A DNA stretch of 64,000 bases. It comes from Bradyrhizobium sp. WSM471. Lineage in GTDB: Bacteria > Pseudomonadota > Alphaproteobacteria > Rhizobiales > Xanthobacteraceae. Position 1 is the stretch's first letter. Each line of letters begins with the position of its first letter. This document shows, piece by piece, positions 46,041-54,752 of this stretch. A model generated the notes under the pieces. That model made no database searches and was not told the origin of the DNA. It was given only the letters and a program-made list of their open reading frames with translations. Both the position numbers and the translations under genes were made by a program. The DNA is taken from contig NZ_CM001442.1 in the NCBI RefSeq assembly GCF_000244915.1, forward strand, positions 310,001 through 374,000, read 5' to 3'.

Positions 46041-47243
46041 ATGCAACCGACGACTGAGCCGCACAACACAACGCTGGTGGAGAAGACTCCGCTCGAAACC
46101 TATGTGCCGCCGGCCAAACCGTCGCTGATCGGCCTGTCGCGCACCGAGCTTGCCGATCGCCTCGGCGAGATCGGCGTTGCGCCGGCGCAGCGCAAGATGC
46201 GCGTGCAGCAGCTGTGGCACTGGATGTATTTCCGTGGCGCCCAGAATTTCGAAGAGATGACGTCGGTCTCGAAGGGCATTCGCGCCGATCTCGCGCAACA
46301 TTTCACCGTCGACCGGCCCGAAGTCGTGGCCGAGCAGATCTCCAACGACGGCACCCGCAAATGGTTGCTGCGGTTGCCGAGCGGCGACAATGTCGAGCGG
46401 GCGCATGAAGTCGAGTGCGTCTACATCCCCGAAACCGATCGCGGCACGCTGTGTGTGTCCTCCCAGGTCGGCTGCACGCTGAACTGCTCCTTCTGTCACA
46501 CCGGCACGCAGCGCCTGGTGCGCAACCTCACCGCCGGCGAGATCGTGGGACAGGTGATGGTCGCGCGGGATCGTCTGAACGACTGGGCCGATCGCGAAGA
46601 CGGCACGCGCCGCGTCACCAACATCGTGATGATGGGCATGGGCGAGCCGCTCTACAATTTCGACGCGGTGCGCGACGCGCTGCTCATCGTTGGCGACAAC
46701 GAAGGCATCGGCATCTCCCGCCGCCGCATCACGCTGTCGACTTCGGGCGTGGTGCCGAACATCGTGCGCGCGGGCGAGGAAATCGGCGTCATGCTCGCGA
46801 TCTCGCTGCATGCGGTGCGCGACGAGCTGCGTAACGAACTGGTGCCGCTCAACCGCAAATATCCGATCAAGGAATTGCTGCAGGCCTGCCGCGATTATCC
46901 GGGCGCCTCGAACGCGCGGCGCATCACCTTCGAATATGTGATGCTCAAGGGCGTCAATGACTCGCTCGACGATGCCAAGCTGCTGGTGAAGATGCTCAAG
47001 GGCATTCATGCCAAGATCAATCTGATCCCGTTCAACCCCTGGCCCGGCACCGCCTATGAGTGCTCGGATTGGGACCAGATCGAAAAATTCTCCGAATACG
47101 TCTTCAACGCCGGCTATTCCTCGCCGGTGCGCACCCCGCGCGGCCGCGACATTCTGGCCGCCTGCGGCCAGCTCAAGTCGGAGACGGAAAAGCTTTCGGC
47201 GCGCGAGCGCCAGACGCTACGCGCCATGGCGATGACGGACTGA
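46041..47243 (+). CDS. rlmN: 23S rRNA (A2503-C2)/tRNA (A37-C2) methyltransferase
   Basis: A radical SAM methyltransferase of 400 residues that methylates C2 of A2503 in 23S rRNA and A37 of some tRNAs. The cluster motif is [20 protein letters not shown]; also seen are the N-terminal helix block [56 protein letters not shown] and the C-terminal [13 protein letters not shown] with the methyl-carrying cysteine. The ATG at 46041 is chosen as the first in-frame ATG after the palindrome. Confidence 0.97.
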   Translation: MQPTTEPHNTTLVEKTPLETYVPPAKPSLIGLSRTELADRLGEIGVAPAQRKMRVQQLWHWMYFRGAQNFEEMTSVSKGIRADLAQHFTVDRPEVVAEQISNDGTRKWLLRLPSGDNVERAHEVECVYIPETDRGTLCVSSQVGCTLNCSFCHTGTQRLVRNLTAGEIVGQVMVARDRLNDWADREDGTRRVTNIVMMGMGEPLYNFDAVRDALLIVGDNEGIGISRRRITLSTSGVVPNIVRAGEEIGVMLAISLHAVRDELRNELVPLNRKYPIKELLQACRDYPGASNARRITFEYVMLKGVNDSLDDAKLLVKMLKGIHAKINLIPFNPWPGTAYECSDWDQIEKFSEYVFNAGYSSPVRTPRGRDILAACGQLKSETEKLSARERQTLRAMAMTD

Positions 47244-47288
47244 GCTGATGCGCGCACATGCTCTCGCAATGACGGCGAGGGTGGCGTG

Positions 47289-47783
47289 ATGTCCCTGATC
47301 GGCCGCCTCGTCGTCATCTTCATCGGCTTTCTCGCCGCCTGCTTCGTCGGCGGCATGATCGTCGTGGTCGCGCTGCTGTTTCCGGAGTTCGCCGATCTCG
47401 GCGCCGGTCCCGTCGATCAGGGCACGATCGATATCGTGCTCGGGTTCGGCTTCATCTTCGTCTCCGGTTTTGCGCTGGTGCCGGCGGCGGTGATCGTCGC
47501 GATCACCGAGGCGCTCTACATCCGCAGCGCGCTCGCCTATGCCGTGGGCGGCGGCGTCGTGGGGCTCGCCTGCTATCTCGGGCTCGTCCCATTTCATTCC
47601 GACACGCTGCAATTCGAAGGCATCGTGCGTCGCCATCTGGAGATTATGACCGGCGCCGGTATCGTCGCCGGTGTCGTCTACTGGCTGATCGCCGGCCGCA
47701 ACGCCGGCGCCTGGCGCAATCCGCCGCCCCTGCGAAAACCACCCCCGCCACTGCCGTCGAATTCGCGGCCGGATGCCCGGTGA
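47289..47783 (+). CDS. Hypothetical four-helix membrane protein
   Basis: A 164-residue integral membrane protein of no recognised family. Hydrophobic helices are near residues 5-32 (LVVIFIGFLAACFVGGMIVV), 45-72 (IDIVLGFGFIFVSGFALVPA), 78-98 (ALAYAVGGGVVGLACYLGLV) and 115-137 (TGAGIVAGVVYWLIAG); the cytoplasmic tail is Pro-rich (PPPLRKPPPPLP). A GTG directly before the ATG could also start it. It sits between rlmN and the PAP2 gene on the same strand. Confidence 0.78.
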   Translation: MSLIGRLVVIFIGFLAACFVGGMIVVVALLFPEFADLGAGPVDQGTIDIVLGFGFIFVSGFALVPAAVIVAITEALYIRSALAYAVGGGVVGLACYLGLVPFHSDTLQFEGIVRRHLEIMTGAGIVAGVVYWLIAGRNAGAWRNPPPLRKPPPPLPSNSRPDAR

Positions 47784-47839
47784 CTTTCTGATTTGCCACG
47801 GGGTTTTCATCCCCTCCCCACTCGGCTAAACCGCGCGCC

Positions 47840-48616
47840 ATGAACCGGACTGGACTCTTCATCGCCCTGGCGCTGTGGCTCGTGATTGGCGTTGTTTTCG
47901 GCCTCTATCCCGAGCTTGATCTCAAGCTTGCCGCGCTATTCTTCGACCCCGCGACGAAGTCGTTTCCGCTCAAGCTGAACGATTGGGCCGGCTTCGCGCG
48001 CGATGCCGCGATGTGGGTCGCCTGGGCCTTCGTGCTGCCCGCGCTGGTCGCGCTTGTGGTCAAGATGGTCAAGCCCGACCGCCCGCTGATGGTATCCGGG
48101 CGCGCGATCGTCTTCCTGCTGGTCACGATCATCATGTCGGCCGGCATCCTTACCAATCTCGCCTTCAAGTCCTATTGGGGCCGGCCGCGCCCGGTGGTGG
48201 TGACGCAGTTTGCCGGCGACCAGCAATTCGTGCCGTGGTGGGATCCACGCGGTGGCTGCGCGCGCAACTGCTCGTTCTTCTCGGGCGAGGGCGCGACCGC
48301 GTTCTGGACGCTGGCGCCCGCCGCACTGGCACCGCCGCCGTGGCGACCGCTCGCTTATGCCGGAGCCGTGATGTTCGGGCTCGTGACCAGCGGGCTACGG
48401 ATGGCCTTTGGCGGCCACTTCTTCACCGATGTCTCGATCGCCGGCCTCGTCACCTTCGTCGTGATCTGGTTTGCCTACGCGCTGATTTACCGCTGGCCGC
48501 GGACCCGGTTTTCGGACGAGGCGGTCGATGCGGCCCTGACCCGGCTGAACATGCCCGCCTACCGGCTCCGCCAGCGCCTGTTCGGCCGCAAGGCGGGTGC
48601 CGAGCCGTCAGTTTGA
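47840..48616 (+). CDS. PAP2 family lipid phosphatase
   Basis: A 258-residue membrane phosphatase with about six helices. The tripartite PAP2 signature is complete: KSYWGRPRP (KxxxxxxRP), CSFFSGEGA in place of the usual PSGH, and SGLRMAFGGHFFTDV (SRx5HxxxD type). The altered second motif lacks the usual His there (SGE), as seen in the LpxE/LpxF-like branch, so a lipid A or phosphatidylglycerophosphate substrate is possible. Acts at the periplasmic face. Exact substrate unknown. Confidence 0.88.
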   Translation: MNRTGLFIALALWLVIGVVFGLYPELDLKLAALFFDPATKSFPLKLNDWAGFARDAAMWVAWAFVLPALVALVVKMVKPDRPLMVSGRAIVFLLVTIIMSAGILTNLAFKSYWGRPRPVVVTQFAGDQQFVPWWDPRGGCARNCSFFSGEGATAFWTLAPAALAPPPWRPLAYAGAVMFGLVTSGLRMAFGGHFFTDVSIAGLVTFVVIWFAYALIYRWPRTRFSDEAVDAALTRLNMPAYRLRQRLFGRKAGAEPSV

Positions 48617-48673
48617 GCCATTAAAGGGGTGCCGAGCCCCGCGAAATTTGATATTCGCGCGGTCAACCCGTGA

Positions 48674-50047
<1,374 letters not shown>

Positions 50048-50054
50048 GGCGCCC

Positions 50055-50138
50055 GTAGCCCGGATGGAGCGAAGCGAAATCCGGGACTTTCCACCAAGCC
50101 GATAGAACCCGGATTGCGCTTCGCTCCATCCGGGCTAC
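50055..50138. repeat. Intergenic inverted repeat, family B copy 2
   Basis: Arms GTAGCCCGGATGGAGCGAAG and CTTCGCTCCATCCGGGCTAC are identical to copy 1 at 5948; only the centre differs. It is placed between argG and the terminator. Confidence 0.93.
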
Positions 50139-50146
50139 GAAACAAA

Positions 50147-50176
50147 AAAATGGCCGGGATTGCTCCCGGCCATTTT
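50147..50176. terminator. Bidirectional intrinsic terminator between argG and the OmpA-family gene
   Basis: AAAATGGCCGGGA, loop TTGC, TCCCGGCCATTTT: a perfect 13-bp stem with A-run and T-run ends on both strands, set between convergent genes. Confidence 0.93.
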
Positions 50177-50193
50177 GCATTTGTGCTTCGCCT

Positions 50194-52371
50194 TTAGCGC
50201 GGCGGCGCGGTGCCGGGCGGGGGCGGCGGCAGCGAGGCCTGGCCGCCGTTGAGCAGAGGCGTGATGTTGCGGACGGTGACGCGTCGGTTGATCGCGCTCG
50301 GTCCTTGCGTCTGCTCCTTCAGGTACTGCTCGCCGTAGCCCTGCGACGTCAGGTTCTCAGACGGCACACCGAATTGCTGGGTCAGCAATTCGGCCGCGGA
50401 CTGCGCGCGACGATCCGACAATGACAGATTGTCGACGTCGTTGCCGACCGCGTCAGTGTGTCCCTCGATCAGGAACACCGCGCGCGGGTTGGCCTGGATC
50501 GCCTGATTGAGACCGTCGGCGATCACTTGCAGCTTGGACGCCTGATCCGGTGGGATCGTCCACGAACCCGTCTCGAACGTAATCGAGTTGACGTCGATGC
50601 TCGGCATCTGCATGCGAACGTTGGGGCTGTAGCGGATTTCGTCGAGCGTATAACGCCGATCGATCCGCTGCACCGGCGGTGCCCGCATGGTCTGGTAGAT
50701 CACGTCCGGCGACGCCTCCTGGGCATCGACGATATAGCGGTCGTAAGGAATGTTCACGACCGGCGGCGGTGCGTCGACATAGAAGCCGCCGACCGACTGC
50801 GGATCCCGGTAGCTGTTGTCGATGATGATGAGCTCGCGGCCGCGAGGATCCCTGCGAATTCGCCGCAGCAGCCGACCGTCCGGACCGACAACAGTGATGA
50901 TTTCACTGCCGTCGGGACGGATCACCACGGTGCGGGTATCGGCGCCGACAGTCTCGGTGCGGATGTCGCGGGCGCCGTAGCGGAAGCGATAGAGATCGTT
51001 GCCGCGCACGTATGTCTGCCCACCGGGATCGCGGATGATGATGCGGTCCGGCTCGGTGTAGACGGTACGACCGCCTTCAACGGATTCGCGCCGCTGATTG
51101 TGGAGGTCGGCGATGGTGGCTCCGATCACGGCGCCGGCCACCACGCCAGCACCGATCGCGAGCGGCGTGAGGTCACGCTGCGGCGGACGCGGTGCTGGCG
51201 GCAGCGGTGCTGCGACCCTGGGCGCGGTTCGGAAGGCCGGCGCAACCGTCGGCGGCGCGTATTGCGCCCTGTTGGGCGGAGGCGTTGCAGCCGCGGAGCC
51301 CGGGACGGTGCTCGGCGCCGCAGCGCCGGCGGGAGGGGCCGGCGGCCGGGGCGGCGCGCCTGCCTGCGGCTGGGTCGGCGGAGCCGCTGGCGCGCCAGCA
51401 GGAGGCGTTCCTCCCTGCTGACCGGGGGTTGGCGTCGCGGCTGGAGCCGGGGTCGCCCCAGGAGCAGGCGTGGGTCCCGCACCGGGACGTCCGGGCGGGG
51501 GCGTCGGAGCGCCACCGGGGGTCGGCGTGGCCGTCGGCGCGGGTGTGGCGCCTGGAGTCGGTGTCGCTGATCCTGCCGGGGGCGCGCCAGGACGTCCGCC
51601 GGGGGGCGGTGCACCGGGGCGGCCAGTCGGCGGCGTGCTGCCCGGAGCCGGCGTTGCGGTCGGCGCAGGTGTTGCTGTCGGAGCAGGCGTGGCGGTCGGG
51701 CCAGCAGGCGTTGCCGGGCGCGCTGCGGGAGCAGCAGGTGCCGGGGGCGTTGCTGTCGGCGCAGGCGCAGGCCGTCCCGAAGGTCCGGCCGCAGGCGGCG
51801 GCGGAGGTGTCGGTGCGTGCTGCTGCGGAGCGGCGGTGGGCGGTGTGGGAGTCGGACGGGCCGCGGGCGGCGTCGCAGGCGGAGGCGTGGGTGCGTGCTG
51901 CTGCGGAGCCGCGGCGGGCGGCGGCGCCGGGGGCGTGGGAGCCGGGCGTGCCGCGGGCGGTGCAGGAGGCGGCGCATGCTGTTGCGGAGCCGCAGCCGGG
52001 GGCGGCGAAGGCGGCTTAGGGGCGGCAGGCGGTGGTGGGGGCGGCGGCGGTGCCGGACGGGCTGCCGGTGGCGGCGGAGGCGGGGGCGGCGCTGCTGGGC
52101 GCGGCGGTGCGGCAGCCGGAGGAGGCGGCGCGGGCGGATGGGGCGGTGCAGCTGCGGGCGGCGGTGCGGCCGGGCGCGCGGGCGCCGCAGGCGGCGCGGC
52201 CGCTGGCGGTCCCTTCGGCGCCTGCTTCGGTTTTCCGTCAGGGCCGGTCTCTTGTGGCTGCGCCTGCGCGACGACGAGCGGCTGCGCGCCTTGCGCATGC
52301 GATGCGGAGCTTGCGAACTGCATCGCGGTCAGAGCCGTGGTGGCAAGCAGCACGAAACGAAGATTAGTCAT
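50194..52371 (-). CDS. OmpA-family protein with very long Pro/Ala-rich linker
   Basis: A 725-residue exported protein. After a signal peptide (LRFVLLATTALTAMQFASSA) comes a region of about 360 residues almost wholly Pro, Ala, Thr and Gly, including three AAPQQHAPTPP-type units and a TATPAPTATPAPTATP array. A glycine-zipper segment follows (AIGAGVVAGAVIGATIADLH), then a region with GTP/GGQTYVRGNDLYRFRYG blocks, and a C-terminal OmpA domain (about 590-710) with VFLIEGHTDAVGNDVDN and LSDRRAQSAAELL for peptidoglycan binding. Probably outer-membrane linked and cell-wall bound. The linker may span the periplasm. Confidence 0.9.
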   Translation of the reverse strand: MTNLRFVLLATTALTAMQFASSASHAQGAQPLVVAQAQPQETGPDGKPKQAPKGPPAAAPPAAPARPAAPPPAAAPPHPPAPPPPAAAPPRPAAPPPPPPPPAARPAPPPPPPPPAAPKPPSPPPAAAPQQHAPPPAPPAARPAPTPPAPPPAAAPQQHAPTPPPATPPAARPTPTPPTAAPQQHAPTPPPPPAAGPSGRPAPAPTATPPAPAAPAARPATPAGPTATPAPTATPAPTATPAPGSTPPTGRPGAPPPGGRPGAPPAGSATPTPGATPAPTATPTPGGAPTPPPGRPGAGPTPAPGATPAPAATPTPGQQGGTPPAGAPAAPPTQPQAGAPPRPPAPPAGAAAPSTVPGSAAATPPPNRAQYAPPTVAPAFRTAPRVAAPLPPAPRPPQRDLTPLAIGAGVVAGAVIGATIADLHNQRRESVEGGRTVYTEPDRIIIRDPGGQTYVRGNDLYRFRYGARDIRTETVGADTRTVVIRPDGSEIITVVGPDGRLLRRIRRDPRGRELIIIDNSYRDPQSVGGFYVDAPPPVVNIPYDRYIVDAQEASPDVIYQTMRAPPVQRIDRRYTLDEIRYSPNVRMQMPSIDVNSITFETGSWTIPPDQASKLQVIADGLNQAIQANPRAVFLIEGHTDAVGNDVDNLSLSDRRAQSAAELLTQQFGVPSENLTSQGYGEQYLKEQTQGPSAINRRVTVRNITPLLNGGQASLPPPPPGTAPPR

Positions 52372-52485
52372 GATGGTGAACTTCCCCGGAAGGTTCTTTG
52401 ACGAAGTGCTGGGATGAACAGCTACGCGTTAGGCCGGATTGTGGCGGACGAAGCGGACGCGGCCCGATTTATTTCTGCACGCAAA

Positions 52486-52502
52486 TCACCTCACTATGGT
52501 GA
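52486..52502. promoter_or_regulatory. Inverted repeat upstream of the OmpA-family gene
   Basis: TCACC-TCACTAT-GGTGA lies 115 bases upstream of the start. It could be an operator; no regulator is suggested. Confidence 0.3.
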
Positions 52503-52557
52503 CGTTCATTGCGCATTCAGACGCAGGTTGCAATTGGCTCGGATGTGATGCGTCGCC

Positions 52558-52800
52558 TCATGCGCGATCCCGCGGCGGACTTGCGTCCGTCGCGGGATTC
52601 GGCGTGAGCGGCCCGTTCGGCCCGCGCGATGGAATCTCTTCAGGCATGCGGCCCGGCAATTCGTCGGGCGGTGCTGGCGAGCCGGGCTCGCGCACCGGCG
52701 GCGCGATTTCAGGCTGGGGATTACCCGGTGGAATCCCCGGCGGCGGCTCGGTCGGCGTGCCCGGTGTCGACGGCGGAATCTCGGGCGGCTCGATCGGCAT
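52558..52800 (-). CDS. Pro-rich small protein coupled to the PNPOx gene
   Basis: An 80-residue, strongly Pro/Glu-rich, acidic protein (MPIEPPEIPPSTPGTPTEPP, later PEEIPSRGPNGPLTPNPATD) with no hydrophobic helix and no known domain; likely disordered. Its ATG shares a base with the stop of the preceding gene (TAATG), which argues for translational coupling and for a real gene, and it is under the same EcfG-type promoter. Low complexity makes the call less than certain. Confidence 0.55.
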   Translation of the reverse strand: MPIEPPEIPPSTPGTPTEPPPGIPPGNPQPEIAPPVREPGSPAPPDELPGRMPEEIPSRGPNGPLTPNPATDASPPRDRA

Positions 52801-53285
52801 TACATCTGGACCTTGCGGTTGTCGCCGAGATCGGGCCGCGTGTTCGTCACTGCCGCGGCCGCCATCTTCACATAGGAGATCACGGTGCCCGGCGAGTCCC
52901 AGAACTCGGCATCGTCAGGCGTGATCTTGAGCACGCGGATGTTGGGATCTTCCGCAGAATCCCACCACGCCTTGGCCGGCGTCGAGAACAGCTCCTTGAT
53001 CTTCGCGCGGTCGTTGGAGACCGTTACGGTGCCCGTCAGCGACACGTATTTCTGGCTGCCCGCATCCGCGAACGACAGATTGATCGACGGATTGCGCGCG
53101 ATCTCCTCGTCCTTGTGACGCCGCGCGTCGGTGAGGAAATAAATCGTGTTCGCGTTGCGGTCGAGATAGGCGCTCATCGGCCGCGCGCGGAGCTTGTCGC
53201 CATCGCGCGTCACCAGCATCGCGAATCCGATCGTCTTCATCAGATCCCATACGCGATCGACGTCGCGGGCATTGTCGTTGGCCAT
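52800..53285 (-). CDS. PNPOx-fold general stress protein
   Basis: A 161-residue flavin-binding split-barrel protein of the general-stress-protein-26-like group (COG3871). Blocks are GFAMLVTRDGDKLRARPMSA, TIYFLTDARRHKDEEI, INLSFADAGSQKYVSLTGT and a late WWDSAEDPNIRVLKITPDDAEFW split in two here. Likely binds FMN or another flavin and reduces an unknown substrate. A perfect EcfG-type promoter ends 27 bases upstream, fitting a stress role. Downstream it is coupled to a Pro-rich gene. Confidence 0.9.
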   Translation of the reverse strand: MANDNARDVDRVWDLMKTIGFAMLVTRDGDKLRARPMSAYLDRNANTIYFLTDARRHKDEEIARNPSINLSFADAGSQKYVSLTGTVTVSNDRAKIKELFSTPAKAWWDSAEDPNIRVLKITPDDAEFWDSPGTVISYVKMAAAAVTNTRPDLGDNRKVQM

Positions 53286-53312
53286 GTCGTGCTCCTTCTT
53301 GCAAGGGACGAC

Positions 53313-53337
53313 AACGGCGCGCGCGGAACGAGGTTCC
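53313..53337 (-). promoter_or_regulatory. EcfG-type general stress promoter
   Basis: On the minus strand GGAAC, 16 bases, CGTT: an exact match to the alphaproteobacterial EcfG consensus. The -10 element lies 27 bases before the PNPOx start codon, leaving a short leader with AAGAAGGAG-like ribosome site. Confidence 0.75.
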
Positions 53338-53357
53338 GGCCGAAGGATGGAACTTGT

Positions 53358-53744
53358 CTATTCCGGCGCGTGGCAAACCGCCTCGATGTTGTGACCGTCA
53401 GGATCGAGCACGAAGGCGCCATAATAGGTCGGATGATAATGGGCCCGGATGCCGGGCGGCCCGTTGTCGCGCCCGCCCGCCGCAATCGCCGCCTTGTAGA
53501 ACGCGTCCACCGTGGCGCGGTCTTTCGCCAGGATCGCGACATGCACCGGCTTGTTCAGCGCGCCCTCGCCGCCGATCCAGAAATCCGGCTTGCCGTCGGC
53601 GCCGAAGCCGGCGGCCGGATCGTGTCCGGTCTGCTCCTGCGTGACCTCCATGATCAGGCCGTAGCCGAGCGGCGCCAATGCCTTGGCGTAGAACGCCTTG
53701 GCGCGCTCATAGTCGGAGACCGGGAAGCCCATATGGTCGATCAT
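53358..53744 (-). CDS. VOC (glyoxalase-like) family protein
   Basis: A 128-residue vicinal-oxygen-chelate fold protein. It opens MIDHMGFPVSDYERAKAFY and ends YYGAFVLDPDGHNIEAVCHA, giving the His/Glu metal positions of the two beta-alpha-beta modules. It may be a dioxygenase, lyase or binding protein; substrate unknown. GGAGGTTGCG precedes the ATG. It follows the FkbM gene by 21 bases on the same strand. Confidence 0.9.
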   Translation of the reverse strand: MIDHMGFPVSDYERAKAFYAKALAPLGYGLIMEVTQEQTGHDPAAGFGADGKPDFWIGGEGALNKPVHVAILAKDRATVDAFYKAAIAAGGRDNGPPGIRAHYHPTYYGAFVLDPDGHNIEAVCHAPE

Positions 53745-53765
53745 CGCAACCTCCGTCGTTCGTCG

Positions 53766-54590
53766 TCAGCGCGACAGGAACGTATTGCTCCGCGTCTTGC
53801 GCGCAACCACAAAGCCGCGCGCGACCATGTCGGCGATGCAATCTTCCCGCCATTCCTTCTGTGACAAATGCTCGATCACCACCGCGCGCGGCCATAGCGA
53901 TTGCGGCGCGTCGCGGAAGAAGCCGATCAGCACGCGATCCTCGAAGCCCTCGACGTCGATCTTCAACGCGTCCACCTTCGTCACGCCGGCCTCGTCGAGA
54001 ATGCGCGTCAACCGCAGCGAGGGAACCTTGATGGCCTCCGCGCTGGCCGTGCCGGTGACGACATGCGTGGCACCGAGATTGCCGCCGCCGCTCTCGATCA
54101 TCAGCTCGCCGTCGCTGTCGCCGGCGGCCGCCTGCAACAGGCGCACCTGCGTCGCTTTCGACGCGGCCTGGTTGAATGAGAGCCGCCCAAAGGTCATCGG
54201 ATGCGGCTCGATCGCGATCACTTTCCCTGATGGCCCGACCTGTCGCGCCATCACCAGTGCGAAGGTGCCGACATTGGCGCCGACGTCGACGAACACGCCG
54301 CCCTCCGGAGTGTGCCGGCGCAGGAAGTCGAGCTCGTCGAGATTGTAGTCCGGATTGAACAGCGCGCCGCGCTCGGTCGCGCTGCCCTGGTGATAGAAGC
54401 GAAACGATGCACCCTGGTATTGCACGTCGATCGGGCCGCCGCGCAGCAGGTTCACCAGCCGCGACATCCAGGGCCGGAACGCGCCGCGCTTCAGCCTCGA
54501 TTGTGTCGCGAGGCGAATGATCGCGGCCTGCGCCGCGTTCGGCGCAAACGCGCCGAACGGCGCGGACGAAGGGGCATTGTCGGTCGCCAA
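53766..54590 (-). CDS. FkbM family methyltransferase
   Basis: A 274-residue SAM-dependent methyltransferase. The SAM-site motif is VFVDVGANVGTFALVMARQ, followed by VIAIEPHPMTFGRLSFN and the FkbM block VDALKIDVEGFEDRVLIGFF. The family O-methylates sugars or secondary metabolites. No ATG fits: the start is taken as a TTG at 54590 with GAGGA seven bases upstream. Longer frames begin inside the family B palindrome and are artefacts. No glycan gene cluster is adjacent. Confidence 0.85.
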   Translation of the reverse strand: MATDNAPSSAPFGAFAPNAAQAAIIRLATQSRLKRGAFRPWMSRLVNLLRGGPIDVQYQGASFRFYHQGSATERGALFNPDYNLDELDFLRRHTPEGGVFVDVGANVGTFALVMARQVGPSGKVIAIEPHPMTFGRLSFNQAASKATQVRLLQAAAGDSDGELMIESGGGNLGATHVVTGTASAEAIKVPSLRLTRILDEAGVTKVDALKIDVEGFEDRVLIGFFRDAPQSLWPRAVVIEHLSQKEWREDCIADMVARGFVVARKTRSNTFLSR

Positions 54591-54663
54591 GTCAAAGTCC
54601 TCATTGCAAGCGGCGCATGCATAGCCGGTTTTGCCGGGGACTCCAACGTTGTGGGGGAAGAAT

Positions 54664-54749
54664 GTAGCCCGGATGGAGCGCAGCGCAATCCGGGGGTCTT
54701 GCCGCGCGGACAGACTTTCCCGGATTGCGCTGCGCTCCATCCGGGCTAC
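54664..54749. repeat. Intergenic inverted repeat, family B copy 3
   Basis: Arms GTAGCCCGGATGGAGCGCAG and CTGCGCTCCATCCGGGCTAC differ from copies 1 and 2 by the same compensated base on both arms (GCAGCG for GAAGCG), which supports selection or conversion for pairing. It lies between the ABC transporter stop and the FkbM start. Confidence 0.93.
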
Positions 54750-54752
54750 AGG

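Noticed and set aside
51126..52298. Arg/Pro-rich and Gly-rich frames across the Pro-rich linker of the OmpA-family gene
   Set aside because: They are other-frame readings of GC-rich repeats; only the OmpA frame has a signal peptide and a C-terminal domain.
54590..54740. N-terminal extension of the FkbM protein (MERSAIRE...)
   Set aside because: These codons are the arm of a family B palindrome; a TTG with a good ribosome site lies just downstream.
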